Source of the DNA: an uncultured Succinivibrionaceae bacterium
GTDB taxonomy: Bacteria; Pseudomonadota; Gammaproteobacteria; Enterobacterales; Succinivibrionaceae
Length of the DNA stretch: 64,000 bases
Assembly (NCBI GenBank): GCA_944389865.1
Contig: CALXNX010000003.1
Location: 18,146 to 82,145, forward strand
Reading direction: 5' to 3'
This document shows positions 8,153-16,733 of the stretch, piece after piece. Position 1 is the first letter of the stretch. Every line of letters starts with the position of its first letter. The notes under the pieces are model-generated. The model made no database searches. It saw nothing but the letters and a program-made list of their open reading frames with translations, and was not told where the DNA came from. The position numbers were made by a program, and so were the translations under genes.

Positions 8153-8902
8153 ATGCATAAGTTAAGTTTAGGCCTCGCCCTTTTAGGTTTGAGCGCCGTT
8201 TTTGCAGTCCAGGCCGCCCCGGAAGATCCGGCCGCCGCTCCCAGCGCCCCGGCAGCTGCCGCAGCTCCAGCTTTAGAAGATCAGACTGCTCCTGCAGAGC
8301 CGGATGCACCTAGTGAGCCGGTGCGTGATCAAAACGGCTTTTATATCGGCGGCCCGGTCTATGTTTCTGATCAGAACATGGTGTGGGTGCGCTCAGGGCC
8401 TGGTACTAATTACCGCATTATCGGCAGCCGCGCCATCGGTACTGAACTGACCTTAAGAGCCTACAGCCGCGACGGCAGCTTTGCTCAGGTCGAGGATGCT
8501 GAGGGCAATACCTTCTGGATGGGGACTAAGACCCTGCAGGCGGACAGCTGCGGCAAGGTGCGGGAGCAGGAACTGCTTGCGCGCATCGGCTCCCTTGAAG
8601 ATCAGCTGAAAAATTACGACAGCGCCTTAAAACGGCAGGCTGATGCAGCGACGCAGCGCAGCGAGCGCTTAGAGCGCGAAAACGCCGGGATGCAGCAGGC
8701 TATAGCCCAAAAAGATAAGACCATTGAAGAGCTCGACGAGCTGCGCCGCGATTATGAAGACCGTCTGCAGACTAAGGAGCTCGATATGCAGATGCGCTGG
8801 TGGCTGCAGGGCGCGATCATCGCCTTCTGCGGCGCTGTTGCCGGCATTATTTTTGTGTATCTGCCCCGTCCGACCCGCAAGTCAAGACGCGAGCGCTTCT
8901 AA
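8153..8902 (+). CDS. ygiM: SH3b-domain periplasmic/inner-membrane protein (TIGR04211 type)
   Basis: This 249-residue protein has a cleavable-looking signal peptide (cleavage near VQAAPE) and an Ala/Pro-rich linker. A bacterial SH3 domain follows (VRSGPGTNYRIIG, about residues 75-140), then a coiled coil (about 145-215). A C-terminal transmembrane helix (WWLQGAIIAFCGAVAGIIF) and a short basic cytoplasmic tail end the protein. This is the E. coli YgiM architecture; bacterial SH3 domains commonly bind cell-wall peptides, but the family's role is not settled. The gene lies next to ygiF and glnE as in E. coli. Its usual neighbour cca is displaced to 16.7 kb by inserted genes. A ribosome site AAGGATA precedes the ATG. 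Confidence 0.88.
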   Translation: MHKLSLGLALLGLSAVFAVQAAPEDPAAAPSAPAAAAAPALEDQTAPAEPDAPSEPVRDQNGFYIGGPVYVSDQNMVWVRSGPGTNYRIIGSRAIGTELTLRAYSRDGSFAQVEDAEGNTFWMGTKTLQADSCGKVREQELLARIGSLEDQLKNYDSALKRQADAATQRSERLERENAGMQQAIAQKDKTIEELDELRRDYEDRLQTKELDMQMRWWLQGAIIAFCGAVAGIIFVYLPRPTRKSRRERF

Positions 8903-8906
8903 GCGC

Positions 8907-9311
8907 TCATTTGCCTCTAAGATCAGTTTGAGGAACAAAGCGCAGTTCTCTGCTGCCGTCAGGCAGCACGCGGTACTGCGCTTTGACCGCTTCTATCCGC
9001 CCCATCTTTGCGCGTTCCCCTTTGTCTTGATCTTCCCTGCTGAAGTCAAATGAAGCTGCAATGGGAGAGGATAAAGGGCGCTGCAGATTAAGATTAGACC
9101 ACGGCCGCCGCTCTCTTAAAGCCGCGCCTAAAGTATCAGCCTGCGACCGCAGCTGCGCGTCGATAAAGCTCTGCAGATAAGCCGCGCTCTGCGCCCGGGC
9201 CTGAACTAAGTCGCGCTGATATTTAAACTCAAGGGCAGTTAAAAGCGCCATGCTCAGCGCTAAGTTCAGCGCAGTGATAAGCACAAACACACGCCATGAA
9301 AAGAGCTTCAT
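8907..9311 (-). CDS. small single-pass membrane protein, partner of the ExeA-like ATPase (unknown function)
   Basis: I do not recognise a family. The 134 residues begin with a transmembrane helix (about 5-27) and continue with a heptad-rich helical segment (about 28-70) and a soluble tail rich in charged residues. The ATG overlaps the stop of the upstream ATPase gene by one base (TAATG), so translation is probably coupled. In type II secretion loci the ATPase GspA/ExeA works with a small membrane protein, GspB/ExeB, that reaches into the periplasm. Position and topology are compatible with that role, but no GspB sequence signature is visible. Confidence 0.6.
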   Translation of the reverse strand: MKLFSWRVFVLITALNLALSMALLTALEFKYQRDLVQARAQSAAYLQSFIDAQLRSQADTLGAALRERRPWSNLNLQRPLSSPIAASFDFSREDQDKGERAKMGRIEAVKAQYRVLPDGSRELRFVPQTDLRGK

Positions 9312-11074
9312 TACTGCTCCTTTCCCTGCAGCTTTGCCTGAGGCTGAAGCTTGGACTTAGGATGCAGTAAATAAGGCCGGGTGTCGCTCACTGCCGCTTC
9401 AAGCTTAAGATAGAAATCAGCGTCAAAACGCTGCGCCTGCACCCTTGCGGCGTAATTAAACAGGGCTGCGGATAAATCCGTCACTAAGGAAAAATCGCAC
9501 AGTCCCCACTGCTCGCGCTTACAGATGGGCTCCAGGCGCTCGCGCAGATACCGCCGCCCCTCCGGAGTTAAGGCGCGCAGCTGCTCAAGAAGCGCCCCGC
9601 TCCCTGCACTGAAGGCGGCATCCTGCAGGATGGAGAGATCGCCAGAGGGCGGCGTGCGGTAGAGCACCAGGCTGCGGTAAGCCGCCTCTCGCTCCAAATA
9701 ATCCCGGCTTACGGTAAAGATTTCACGGCCGATGATGAGCTCCCCCTGCTGTTCATTTAAATGCAGCAGTACCGCAAAAAACGGTGTCAGCTCGTCATCG
9801 TAAAGTTCAATTAAGGCCGGGTAATTGAGCTTTTCAAGATCCCTGAGCGAGCGTACGCCCAAAGCGCAGGACAGTCCGGCTGCCGGCAGCGTCTGACAGT
9901 TAAGCGGACTTTCCCCCGGAGCGGCGGCCATACCCTCAAGGCCGATTAAAGTGCTCAAGGCGTCATCTGCAAACAGCGCAGCTGAAACTGCGCGGCGCAG
10001 ATGTCCCTGCAGGGCGGTTTCCTGCGATGTGCCGCTTAATAAATACGGCAGAGCCCGGTTTGCTGCAGAGAATACCGCCGGATCGTCCTTTAAGGCATGC
10101 TCAAAGCTCTGCACCGCGATAAAGGGGCGCAGCAGCAGCAGTAAGCCTGCAAAGCAGGCGGCGGAGGCGGCTATGGCCGCGGCAGCTGAAATCATAATCC
10201 GCGGCGCAAACATGGACTTTAAGGCCCGGCCTAAGCGCTTTAGGGAACGGCGCCTGAAATGCGCTCCCGCCTGCGCGGCAGCAAAGCCCTTCTGAGCGAC
10301 AGCTGCGGTGATCATATTTTTTTCTTTGGCCGCAGCCTGCTGCATGGCCGCATCAGCCGCAGCATTGATAAGCCGCGGCAGGCCACGGCACAGCTTGGTA
10401 AGCCGCGCTGCGGCTTTGTCGGTAAATAAGGGCTCGTGGCGTCCTGCCTGCTGCAGCCGGAAGGATAAATAGGCGGCCGTTTCCTCACGGGTAAAGGGCT
10501 TCAAGGCGGCAAAGAGACGAATGCGCCCGCGCAGCATCTGCTGACTGGGGTGTTCCAAGGCCGCGAGCAGATCTTCCTGACCTACCAGCAGAAAATTGAT
10601 CATGCGCCCGTACCGGCCCTCCAGGTTTGAGATTAAACGCAGCTGCTCCAGGACTTCAAAACTCAGTCCCTGGGCTTCATCGATGATGACGGTGGTGAGC
10701 TGCTGCAGGCGCGTCTGCTCCTCAAGCAGGGCGCGCAGCTTGAAAGTAAGTTCCGCAGGAGACTCTAAGGACGTCGCCATTACGCCCGAAGCGCGCAGAA
10801 TGGTAGCAAGAAGCATGGGGGCTGACAGGCGCGGATCGTCGATGGCAATTAAACGCATGCGCCCGGGCAGCGAGCGCATCAGCATGCGCACTAAGGCGGT
10901 TTTACCCGCCCCCGAGGGACCTGAGAGCACGCAGATGGAGCCGGGTGTGGACAGAGTTTCCCGCAGATGTTCCAAGGCCTGATGCTGCGCCCGCCCGACA
11001 TAATAAAAGCGCTCGCTTAAAGAAGGCTCGAACGGAGCTTCCGCCAAGCCGTAAAATTTGAGGTATGCCGCCAT
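9311..11074 (-). CDS. ExeA/GspA-like AAA ATPase with transmembrane segment and periplasmic domain
   Basis: The first ~265 residues are an AAA ATPase of the ExeA/GspA/MshM group. They start FYGL...PFEPS, with Walker A GPSGAGKT (about 50-57), Walker B VIIDEAQ (about 128-134), and an arginine/sensor region ending in LPRLINAAAD. A transmembrane helix (about 292-318) separates this from a ~265-residue periplasmic part. That part contains a C39-peptidase-like fold segment (GLSCALGVRSLRDL.KLNYPALIELYD) as in GspA, but I see no peptidoglycan-binding repeat at the end. GspA proteins help assemble the secretin through the cell wall. No other secretion gene is in the window, so the substrate machine is unknown. 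An AGGAG site supports the start. Confidence 0.78.
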   Translation of the reverse strand: MAAYLKFYGLAEAPFEPSLSERFYYVGRAQHQALEHLRETLSTPGSICVLSGPSGAGKTALVRMLMRSLPGRMRLIAIDDPRLSAPMLLATILRASGVMATSLESPAELTFKLRALLEEQTRLQQLTTVIIDEAQGLSFEVLEQLRLISNLEGRYGRMINFLLVGQEDLLAALEHPSQQMLRGRIRLFAALKPFTREETAAYLSFRLQQAGRHEPLFTDKAAARLTKLCRGLPRLINAAADAAMQQAAAKEKNMITAAVAQKGFAAAQAGAHFRRRSLKRLGRALKSMFAPRIMISAAAAIAASAACFAGLLLLLRPFIAVQSFEHALKDDPAVFSAANRALPYLLSGTSQETALQGHLRRAVSAALFADDALSTLIGLEGMAAAPGESPLNCQTLPAAGLSCALGVRSLRDLEKLNYPALIELYDDELTPFFAVLLHLNEQQGELIIGREIFTVSRDYLEREAAYRSLVLYRTPPSGDLSILQDAAFSAGSGALLEQLRALTPEGRRYLRERLEPICKREQWGLCDFSLVTDLSAALFNYAARVQAQRFDADFYLKLEAAVSDTRPYLLHPKSKLQPQAKLQGKEQ

Positions 11075-11159
11075 AGTGCTCCTGCAGCTTCAGGCTTTTG
11101 TTTTGCCTTGTTATTTAATGTAACTCTATTCAGCTGTGCAGAGCAAGAGAGCGCAGTCT

Positions 11160-12053
11160 TCAGGCGGCAGACTGCTGGCCCTTGCGGTACTTGAGCGGCG
11201 TCATGCCGTATTTCTGCTTGAAGAGGCGGAAAAAGTACGTGGGACTGGCAAAGCCGCAGTCGAGGAGAATGTTAGTGATATCCTGATCGCCCGCTTTCAA
11301 TGCCGTGGCCGCCTGGCGCAGGCGCAGATCATTTAAATACGCCGTAAAGCTCATTCCTACCGCCTGTTTAAAGAATTTGCAGAAATGCGGCACGCTGTAG
11401 CTGAGTTGAGCTGCCGCTGCGCTCACCGTTAAGTCCTCGGCATAATGCTCATCGATATAGGTCAAAAGCGCCTTGAGCTTTAACTGTCCTTCCTCCTGAT
11501 GCTGCGGACGCTTGAGCTGTCTGCGGCTGAGACTGCCGCTTTCATAGCAGACAGCCAGAAACTCCAGCACGCGGGCTTTGACCTTAAGCCGCGCGGCCGG
11601 ATGCTGATCGAAGATCAAAGTTAAGGCCTGCGACAGCAAAGCGTCCAGTTCATTGAACACCGCATCTTCAGGCTTAATTACCTGCAGCTCCTGCATTGCG
11701 CCCGCCGCCAGGGCCGTCACGATCTCATTTTCCACCTCGTCAAAGGAGGATAAGGATATGGCCTCGGCGTTAAAGAGCAGCGCCTCTTCCACACAGTCCG
11801 TCGGCAGTACAAGTCCGTGCAGCAGATTGGCCGGCAGAATGAGCAGCGCCGGAGCGCTGATGATCTGCTCCTGCAGATTGATCTGCAGCTGCATACTGCC
11901 TTTAACTAAGCGGATAAGTTCAATTTCGGGGTGCCAATGCATGCGCACCCGCTCCGGCTGCTCCCCGCCGTGCCAAAGATAGCCTGCCATGGGAAAGAGG
12001 CGTGAGCCGTGGCTGACCTTTTCCTTAAGTTCTTTATCCGGGCGCTGCGTCAT
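11160..12053 (-). CDS. AraC-family transcriptional regulator, probably of the maltodextrin genes
   Basis: This 297-residue protein has an N-terminal cupin-like sensor (about 25-110; HWHPEIELIRLVKG is the typical first strand pair with the sugar-pocket histidines) and a C-terminal double helix-turn-helix (about 195-290; ending ASPTYFFRLFKQKYGMTPLKYR). It is the third gene of a malQ-transporter-regulator unit, separated from the transporter by 77 bases containing a hairpin. The ATG is preceded by a strong AAGGAGG. The cupin class usually binds sugars and activates nearby carbohydrate genes, so maltose or maltodextrin control is inferred from context. No binding site has been identified. Confidence 0.88.
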   Translation of the reverse strand: MTQRPDKELKEKVSHGSRLFPMAGYLWHGGEQPERVRMHWHPEIELIRLVKGSMQLQINLQEQIISAPALLILPANLLHGLVLPTDCVEEALLFNAEAISLSSFDEVENEIVTALAAGAMQELQVIKPEDAVFNELDALLSQALTLIFDQHPAARLKVKARVLEFLAVCYESGSLSRRQLKRPQHQEEGQLKLKALLTYIDEHYAEDLTVSAAAAQLSYSVPHFCKFFKQAVGMSFTAYLNDLRLRQAATALKAGDQDITNILLDCGFASPTYFFRLFKQKYGMTPLKYRKGQQSAA

Positions 12054-12075
12054 TAACCCCTCCTTGAAATTAACT

Positions 12076-12102
12076 GCTCCCCGTCAGCTGAAAACGGGGA
12101 GC
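12076..12102 (-). terminator. intercistronic hairpin between the MFS transporter and the AraC regulator genes
   Basis: A perfect 9-base stem (GCTCCCCGT / ACGGGGAGC) with a 9-base loop sits in the leader of the regulator gene. It lacks a clean U-tract, so it may stabilise the upstream message or attenuate rather than terminate fully. Confidence 0.45.
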
Positions 12103-12130
12103 ACTGTGATTATAACTTTAAGCCTTGGAT

Positions 12131-13495
12131 TTAAGCTGCAGCAGTTTTGCTCTGACTGCCCTTGATGAAGAGCACGCACACCGCGCCGATTAAGAGGTAG
12201 ACGCCGGCCAGCACCAGCATGTTGACCTCAGATGGCGGCTCTCCTTCAGTGCTCAAAAGGTGCAGGACCAGGCCGCCGGTGCCGGCGGCTACGATCTGCG
12301 GCAGGCAGATGGTGCAGTTAAAGAGGCCTAAATAAGTGCCCATATTGCCGCCGCGCAGCGCATTGGTCAGCAGCGTGAACGGAATGGCCAGCATGCCTGC
12401 CCAGGCGCAGCCGATGAAGAAGTAGGATCCAAACAGCAGGAAGGGATCGTGCATCAGCTTGATGGAGATGAAGCCCAGGCCCCCTAAGATTAAGCTTGCG
12501 ATGTAGGCGTGCTTAATCTGACCGAACAGCGGAATGCACATCGACCACAGCACGGAACCTACCGCCTGCACGGCAAATAAGATGCCGACCCAGTTGCCCG
12601 CTTCCTGATAAGCGGCAGAAGCGGTATCCAGCATCACTGCGCCGTCGTCCACAGCCTTCACCGGGGCGTCAAAAGCCTGCAGGGCGACGCTGCCGGTGCT
12701 GTAGGTCCACATGTACATGAAGGCCATCCAGCAGAAGAACTGCACCAAACCTACGCGCCAGAAAGCGCTGGGTGCGTTCTTGAGCAGGCTCACTAAGCTC
12801 ACCTTGACCGGCGCATCGGCCTTAATGTCGTGATACTCGTTGTAGAGCGCCGGTGGATACTCCTTGACCTTGACGGTGGTGTAGATCACGCACAGCACTA
12901 AGATTAAAGCACCGATATAGAAGGAGTAGATCACCGAATCCGGAACTGCGCCTTCCGGGGCGATGTTGCTGATGCCGACGGCCGCAAAGAGGAACGGGAA
13001 CACGTAGCCCACTAAGCTGCCGGCATTGCACAGGAAGCTCTGAATGGAATAGGCCAGGCCCTTCTGCTTCTGATTGACCATATCGCCGACCATCATCTTA
13101 AACGGCTGCATCGCCATGTTGATGGTGGTGTCTAAAAACATCAGGGCGGTTAAGGCGAAGATCATGGCCGCAGCCGCGTGCAGACCGAAGCTGCCGGCAT
13201 TGGGCAGCAGGATCATCACCACGATGGCGCCGGCCGCGCCGACAAAGAGATAGGGCATGCGGCGGCCGAAACGCGTCCAGGTACGGTCAGAGAGCAGACC
13301 GACAATGGGCTGAACCACCATGCCCATGATGGGCGGCAGCAGCCAGAAAAAGCTCAGGCTGTGCGGATCGGCGCCTAAGGTTGAGAAAATCCGGCTGATA
13401 TTGGCCGACTGCAGGGCGTATGCAATCTGAATGCCGAAAAAGCCGAAGCTGATATTCCACAGTTTAAAGAACGATAAATCGGGCATCGGTTTCAT
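12131..13495 (-). CDS. MFS sugar transporter of the SLC45/MalT (GPH-like) group, probably maltose/maltodextrin
   Basis: This is a 454-residue, 12-helix permease. The SLC45/MalT hallmark is in the first cytoplasmic loop (LSDRTWTRFGRRMPY, about residues 69-83), and the N-terminus (LSFFKLWNISFGFFGIQ) is also typical. Members import maltose or sucrose with a proton or sodium ion. The gene starts one base after the malQ stop and precedes an AraC regulator, so maltose or short maltodextrins are the likely substrate. The two halves are separated by a cytoplasmic loop near residue 225. No signal peptide is expected. Confidence 0.87.
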   Translation of the reverse strand: MKPMPDLSFFKLWNISFGFFGIQIAYALQSANISRIFSTLGADPHSLSFFWLLPPIMGMVVQPIVGLLSDRTWTRFGRRMPYLFVGAAGAIVVMILLPNAGSFGLHAAAAMIFALTALMFLDTTINMAMQPFKMMVGDMVNQKQKGLAYSIQSFLCNAGSLVGYVFPFLFAAVGISNIAPEGAVPDSVIYSFYIGALILVLCVIYTTVKVKEYPPALYNEYHDIKADAPVKVSLVSLLKNAPSAFWRVGLVQFFCWMAFMYMWTYSTGSVALQAFDAPVKAVDDGAVMLDTASAAYQEAGNWVGILFAVQAVGSVLWSMCIPLFGQIKHAYIASLILGGLGFISIKLMHDPFLLFGSYFFIGCAWAGMLAIPFTLLTNALRGGNMGTYLGLFNCTICLPQIVAAGTGGLVLHLLSTEGEPPSEVNMLVLAGVYLLIGAVCVLFIKGSQSKTAAA

Positions 13496-13496
13496 T

Positions 13497-16217
13497 TTAA
13501 TCTCTCCCGCTCTCGGTAATTAATTCCTTGATGTGCTTGTTTAAGCTCTGGGCCTGACGCAGTTTTTCGATGGTAAGCGGCATGCGCCAGCGCCAGTAAT
13601 ACGGGGTAATGGCCGGCACGTTGATGCGATCATCAAGCGTGTCCGGGCAGGCGGTCTCAGCGTTCAGCCCCAGCCAATCCTGCAGCGGCAGTACGCACAG
13701 TACGGCGCGGCTGCTTAAGTGACGGCGAACTATCTCGGCAGTAAGCTCGGGCGTAATGGCGGCCGGGGCCTTACCGGACTGTCCTAAAACCTCGCGGTAA
13801 TAGCGGGAGGTAAGCTCCGGATCTTCCTGCCACCAGCCGCGCAGCGTGGTCATATCATGGGTGCCGGTGGTGCATACCGCGCGCTCGGGATTGTCGGAGG
13901 GCAGATTGAAGCTCCGGCCTAAAGCCTTAGGCATGCGCTCAATCTCAAGGCTTAGGATCTTCAGCTCCGCCATCACCCAGGGCACGCAGTCAGGCACCAT
14001 GCCTAAATCCTCGCCGCAGGTGAGCATCGAGGTCGCATGAATTAAAGCCGGGAGCCTGGCCATGGCCTGCTCGTACCAGAACTGATTGTGCCGCTCGTAG
14101 AAGTAATGATCGTGCAGCGCCTTGAAGGCCTGCTGCTCGGCGCGCGGCAGTTTGCTGAAGCTGTAGTCGGCCGCGGCATTGATGCGCGGATGATAGAGCT
14201 GATGATCCTTGAAATCCTGCACCAACAGCACGTTGTCGATAAGGCCCAGCAGCGCCGTGCATAAAGCCTTGGATCCGGCGTCATCCCTGCCGGCAAAGGC
14301 CTTTAAGACCTGTCTTTGGGTCTGATACTGCGGCCTGAGCGCCCAGCGTCCGCCGCCGCGGGATTCTAAATACTGATCCTTGACGAGGCTGGCCTGATCG
14401 CCAAAGCGCCAGGCAATCAGCGCATCGTCAATATACGGCTCTGTATAGCGCTCTAAAGGCTGCTGCAGGCCGCGGGCGGCTAAATCCTGAGCGGAAAAGC
14501 CCAAAGCCGGCGCGAACTGTCCCAGAATGCCGTGGACCTGACAAAGCGGGATCTGCCAGATGCGGAAGAAGCCTAAGATGTGATCGATGCGGTAGGCCGA
14601 AAAGAAGCGCGCCATAAAGGTAAAGCGCTTTTTCCACCAGGCATAGTCGTCGCGGGCCATGGCGTCCCAATTGTAGGTGGGCAGCCCCCAGTTCTGACCT
14701 AATGCTGCAAAGGGATCGGGCGGCGCGCCGGCCTGACCGTCTAAGTTAAAGAGCTCCGGCTCCTGCCAGGCCTCCACGCTGGTGCGGCTGATGCCGATAG
14801 GAATATCGCCCTTAAGGCTTACGCCTAAGGCGCGGGCTGTGGCGCTGACCTGCTCCAGCTGAGTTATGGCCTGGTACTGCAGCCAGCAGTAAAAAAGAAT
14901 GCGCCGGCAGCTGGCGCTGCCTGCAGTCAGCAGCTTGTCCACATCCGCCTGCGCGAAGGTGCGCTCCTGCCAGGTGCTGAAATCGGCGGTGCCGTAGCTG
15001 TCGCGCAGATAGCTGAAGATCGCATAAGGCAGGAGCCAGCTGCGTTCGGCCTTAAGGAAAGCCTTGAAGTCAGCGTCAGAAAACAGGTTCTCCTGTTCCC
15101 CGGCAAAAACTTCGGCCAAATACTCGAGCTTGAACTTGAATACGGCATCGTAATCAAGCTGCGCCAAAGCGTTGAGGCGGGTCTGCTCTCTGGCTAAGGC
15201 GGCGGCTTTTTTGCCCGCCTTAACTTTGGGCACCTGTCTTAAATCGATATACAGCGGATGCAGCGCATAAATGGAAATGGCGCTGTAAGGATAGGAATCT
15301 ACCCAGGTGCCGGTCTGCGTGGTGTCGTTAATGGGCAGGATCTGCACTACCTTCTGGCCGCAGTCAGCGGCCCACTGCACATACTGCAGCAGATCGCCGA
15401 AATCGCCGATGCCGGCGCTGCCCTCAGATCTCAGACTGAAGACCGGAACCGCGCTGCCGGCAAGGCGCACGGCTTCATCCTTATAGACAATGCTCTCAGG
15501 CAGCAGCATGGTGCAGCCGTCCTGTGCGGACAATTCAGCGCGCTGATTGCAGCCGGGCTGCCAATAGACGGCGCCGGTGCTCTCATCCTTGATGAAGAAC
15601 TTATACTCAAATACCGCCGGCAGTTCCGCCCGCGGCAGGGACAGTGCAAAATAGTGCGGGCCCTGAGGGGGAACAGCTGCCGCCTGCTGCAGATCCCAGC
15701 TGCCTAAAGCGGCAGCGCTGCCCGCTGCATACAATTTGCAGCCCTCAGGCAGCGCGGCGTAAGCGCGCAGCACCACCTGCGCGCCGGCCGGGCGCGGCGC
15801 GGCCGCGCTCAAAAGCTCAGCCGGCGAGGCGGCAGCGGCGGCTGCGCTGTCCGTCTCAGCCTGCTCCTGCGGGGCAAAAACCTTGGTGAAAAGATAAGAA
15901 CGCTCCGGCTCAGCGCTCCAGTGATCGACCGCGCAGAGCTCCTGCAGCCCCGCCTGCAGCTTCAGCCGGTGGGCAAAACGGACATTCTCCTGCCGGATGA
16001 TGCGGCCGTCGCCTGCAAGGAGCTCGTAGATATAGGTGAGCTCTGCGCCGTCCGCGGTCAGCTGTACGTCCGCAGCCGGATCTAAGCGCCAATTCCCCTC
16101 CCAGCTGCTGGGCGCGGTGCACTGCAGCGGGAGCGTCAGCCCCAGGGGCGACAATACTCTCAGCTGCAGGCGCTGACCGAACTGGGCGCGGTAATTCAGG
16201 TTAAAATATAACTGCAT
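13497..16217 (-). CDS. malQ: 4-alpha-glucanotransferase (amylomaltase) of the DPE2 type with N-terminal CBM20 domains
   Basis: GH77 enzymes transfer alpha-1,4-glucan segments between maltodextrins and release glucose. After two N-terminal starch-binding CBM20-like modules (about residues 1-115 and 140-235; the second has AAGSAAALGSWDL), the catalytic domain begins with LRSEGSAGIGDFGDL. It carries the nucleophile region YRIDHILGFFR, the acid/base region GEDLGMVP, and THDMTTLRGWW. The 906-residue length and domain order match plant DPE2 and Bacteroides-type MalQ rather than the ~690-residue E. coli enzyme. The frame extends 5 codons further to 16232, but a GAGG sits 9 bases before the ATG at 16217, so I use that start. 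It is the first gene of the maltodextrin unit. Confidence 0.93.
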   Translation of the reverse strand: MQLYFNLNYRAQFGQRLQLRVLSPLGLTLPLQCTAPSSWEGNWRLDPAADVQLTADGAELTYIYELLAGDGRIIRQENVRFAHRLKLQAGLQELCAVDHWSAEPERSYLFTKVFAPQEQAETDSAAAAAASPAELLSAAAPRPAGAQVVLRAYAALPEGCKLYAAGSAAALGSWDLQQAAAVPPQGPHYFALSLPRAELPAVFEYKFFIKDESTGAVYWQPGCNQRAELSAQDGCTMLLPESIVYKDEAVRLAGSAVPVFSLRSEGSAGIGDFGDLLQYVQWAADCGQKVVQILPINDTTQTGTWVDSYPYSAISIYALHPLYIDLRQVPKVKAGKKAAALAREQTRLNALAQLDYDAVFKFKLEYLAEVFAGEQENLFSDADFKAFLKAERSWLLPYAIFSYLRDSYGTADFSTWQERTFAQADVDKLLTAGSASCRRILFYCWLQYQAITQLEQVSATARALGVSLKGDIPIGISRTSVEAWQEPELFNLDGQAGAPPDPFAALGQNWGLPTYNWDAMARDDYAWWKKRFTFMARFFSAYRIDHILGFFRIWQIPLCQVHGILGQFAPALGFSAQDLAARGLQQPLERYTEPYIDDALIAWRFGDQASLVKDQYLESRGGGRWALRPQYQTQRQVLKAFAGRDDAGSKALCTALLGLIDNVLLVQDFKDHQLYHPRINAAADYSFSKLPRAEQQAFKALHDHYFYERHNQFWYEQAMARLPALIHATSMLTCGEDLGMVPDCVPWVMAELKILSLEIERMPKALGRSFNLPSDNPERAVCTTGTHDMTTLRGWWQEDPELTSRYYREVLGQSGKAPAAITPELTAEIVRRHLSSRAVLCVLPLQDWLGLNAETACPDTLDDRINVPAITPYYWRWRMPLTIEKLRQAQSLNKHIKELITESGRD

Positions 16218-16733
16218 TATTTTCATCCTCAAGGCCAGTGCATCATCCTGCCTGCGCAGGATCCATCCGCTGGTCTTTTTTGTAAATTTCTGATGAAGAT
16301 TTTATGCAGGCGCCCAGCCTAAAAAATCCGCTTTATTGCCATAAAAGTGCACTATATTAAGAACTTTTGGCATTCAAAACTTAAGCTATACTGCTTAACA
16401 TATTAAAATTATGAAGAAAGTTTGATTAAACTTCTTTGTACATAAGATTAATATCAAGATCCTGCCAATGCTTAAATTTGTGAACTTACTCACGCTTTTT
16501 CTGCACTTTTCTTCGGTCCGCCGCACCCGCTGCAGGGGCTGAGAACTGTATATTTTTCCCACGTCGTATATGCACTCTATTAAGCATAAATCTGCACCCG
16601 CGGCATCACAGCGCCCTCTGAATTCTAAATTTCCCACTTTACCGCGCAATATTGTGCACACAAGAGCCTGCGCCTTTATCCGCCTTTTTCGCTACAATAC
16701 CTTTCATTTTTAGCGACTTCATTCAGGACTGCC
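16218..16733. other. divergent malQ/cca intergenic region with an imperfect dyad
   Basis: About 515 bases without a convincing gene; the minus-strand frame at 16395-16661 has low-complexity, Cys/Ile-rich translation and no start signal. An imperfect inverted repeat spans 16338-16371: GCCATAAAAGT and ACTTTTGGC arms around an A/T-rich centre. It lies about 120 bases before malQ and could be an operator or activator site for that unit. A TACAAT hexamer at 16693-16698 is a candidate -10 for cca but has no clear -35. Confidence 0.35.

Noticed and set aside
8007..8309. 100-codon minus-strand frame across the ygiM start
   Set aside because: Overlaps the ygiM signal peptide and the intergenic repeat; no ribosome site or homology.
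16395..16661. 88-codon minus-strand open frame in the malQ/cca gap
   Set aside because: Low-complexity translation rich in Cys, Ile and Lys, no ribosome site, no family resemblance, and it lies in an A/T-rich promoter-type region.
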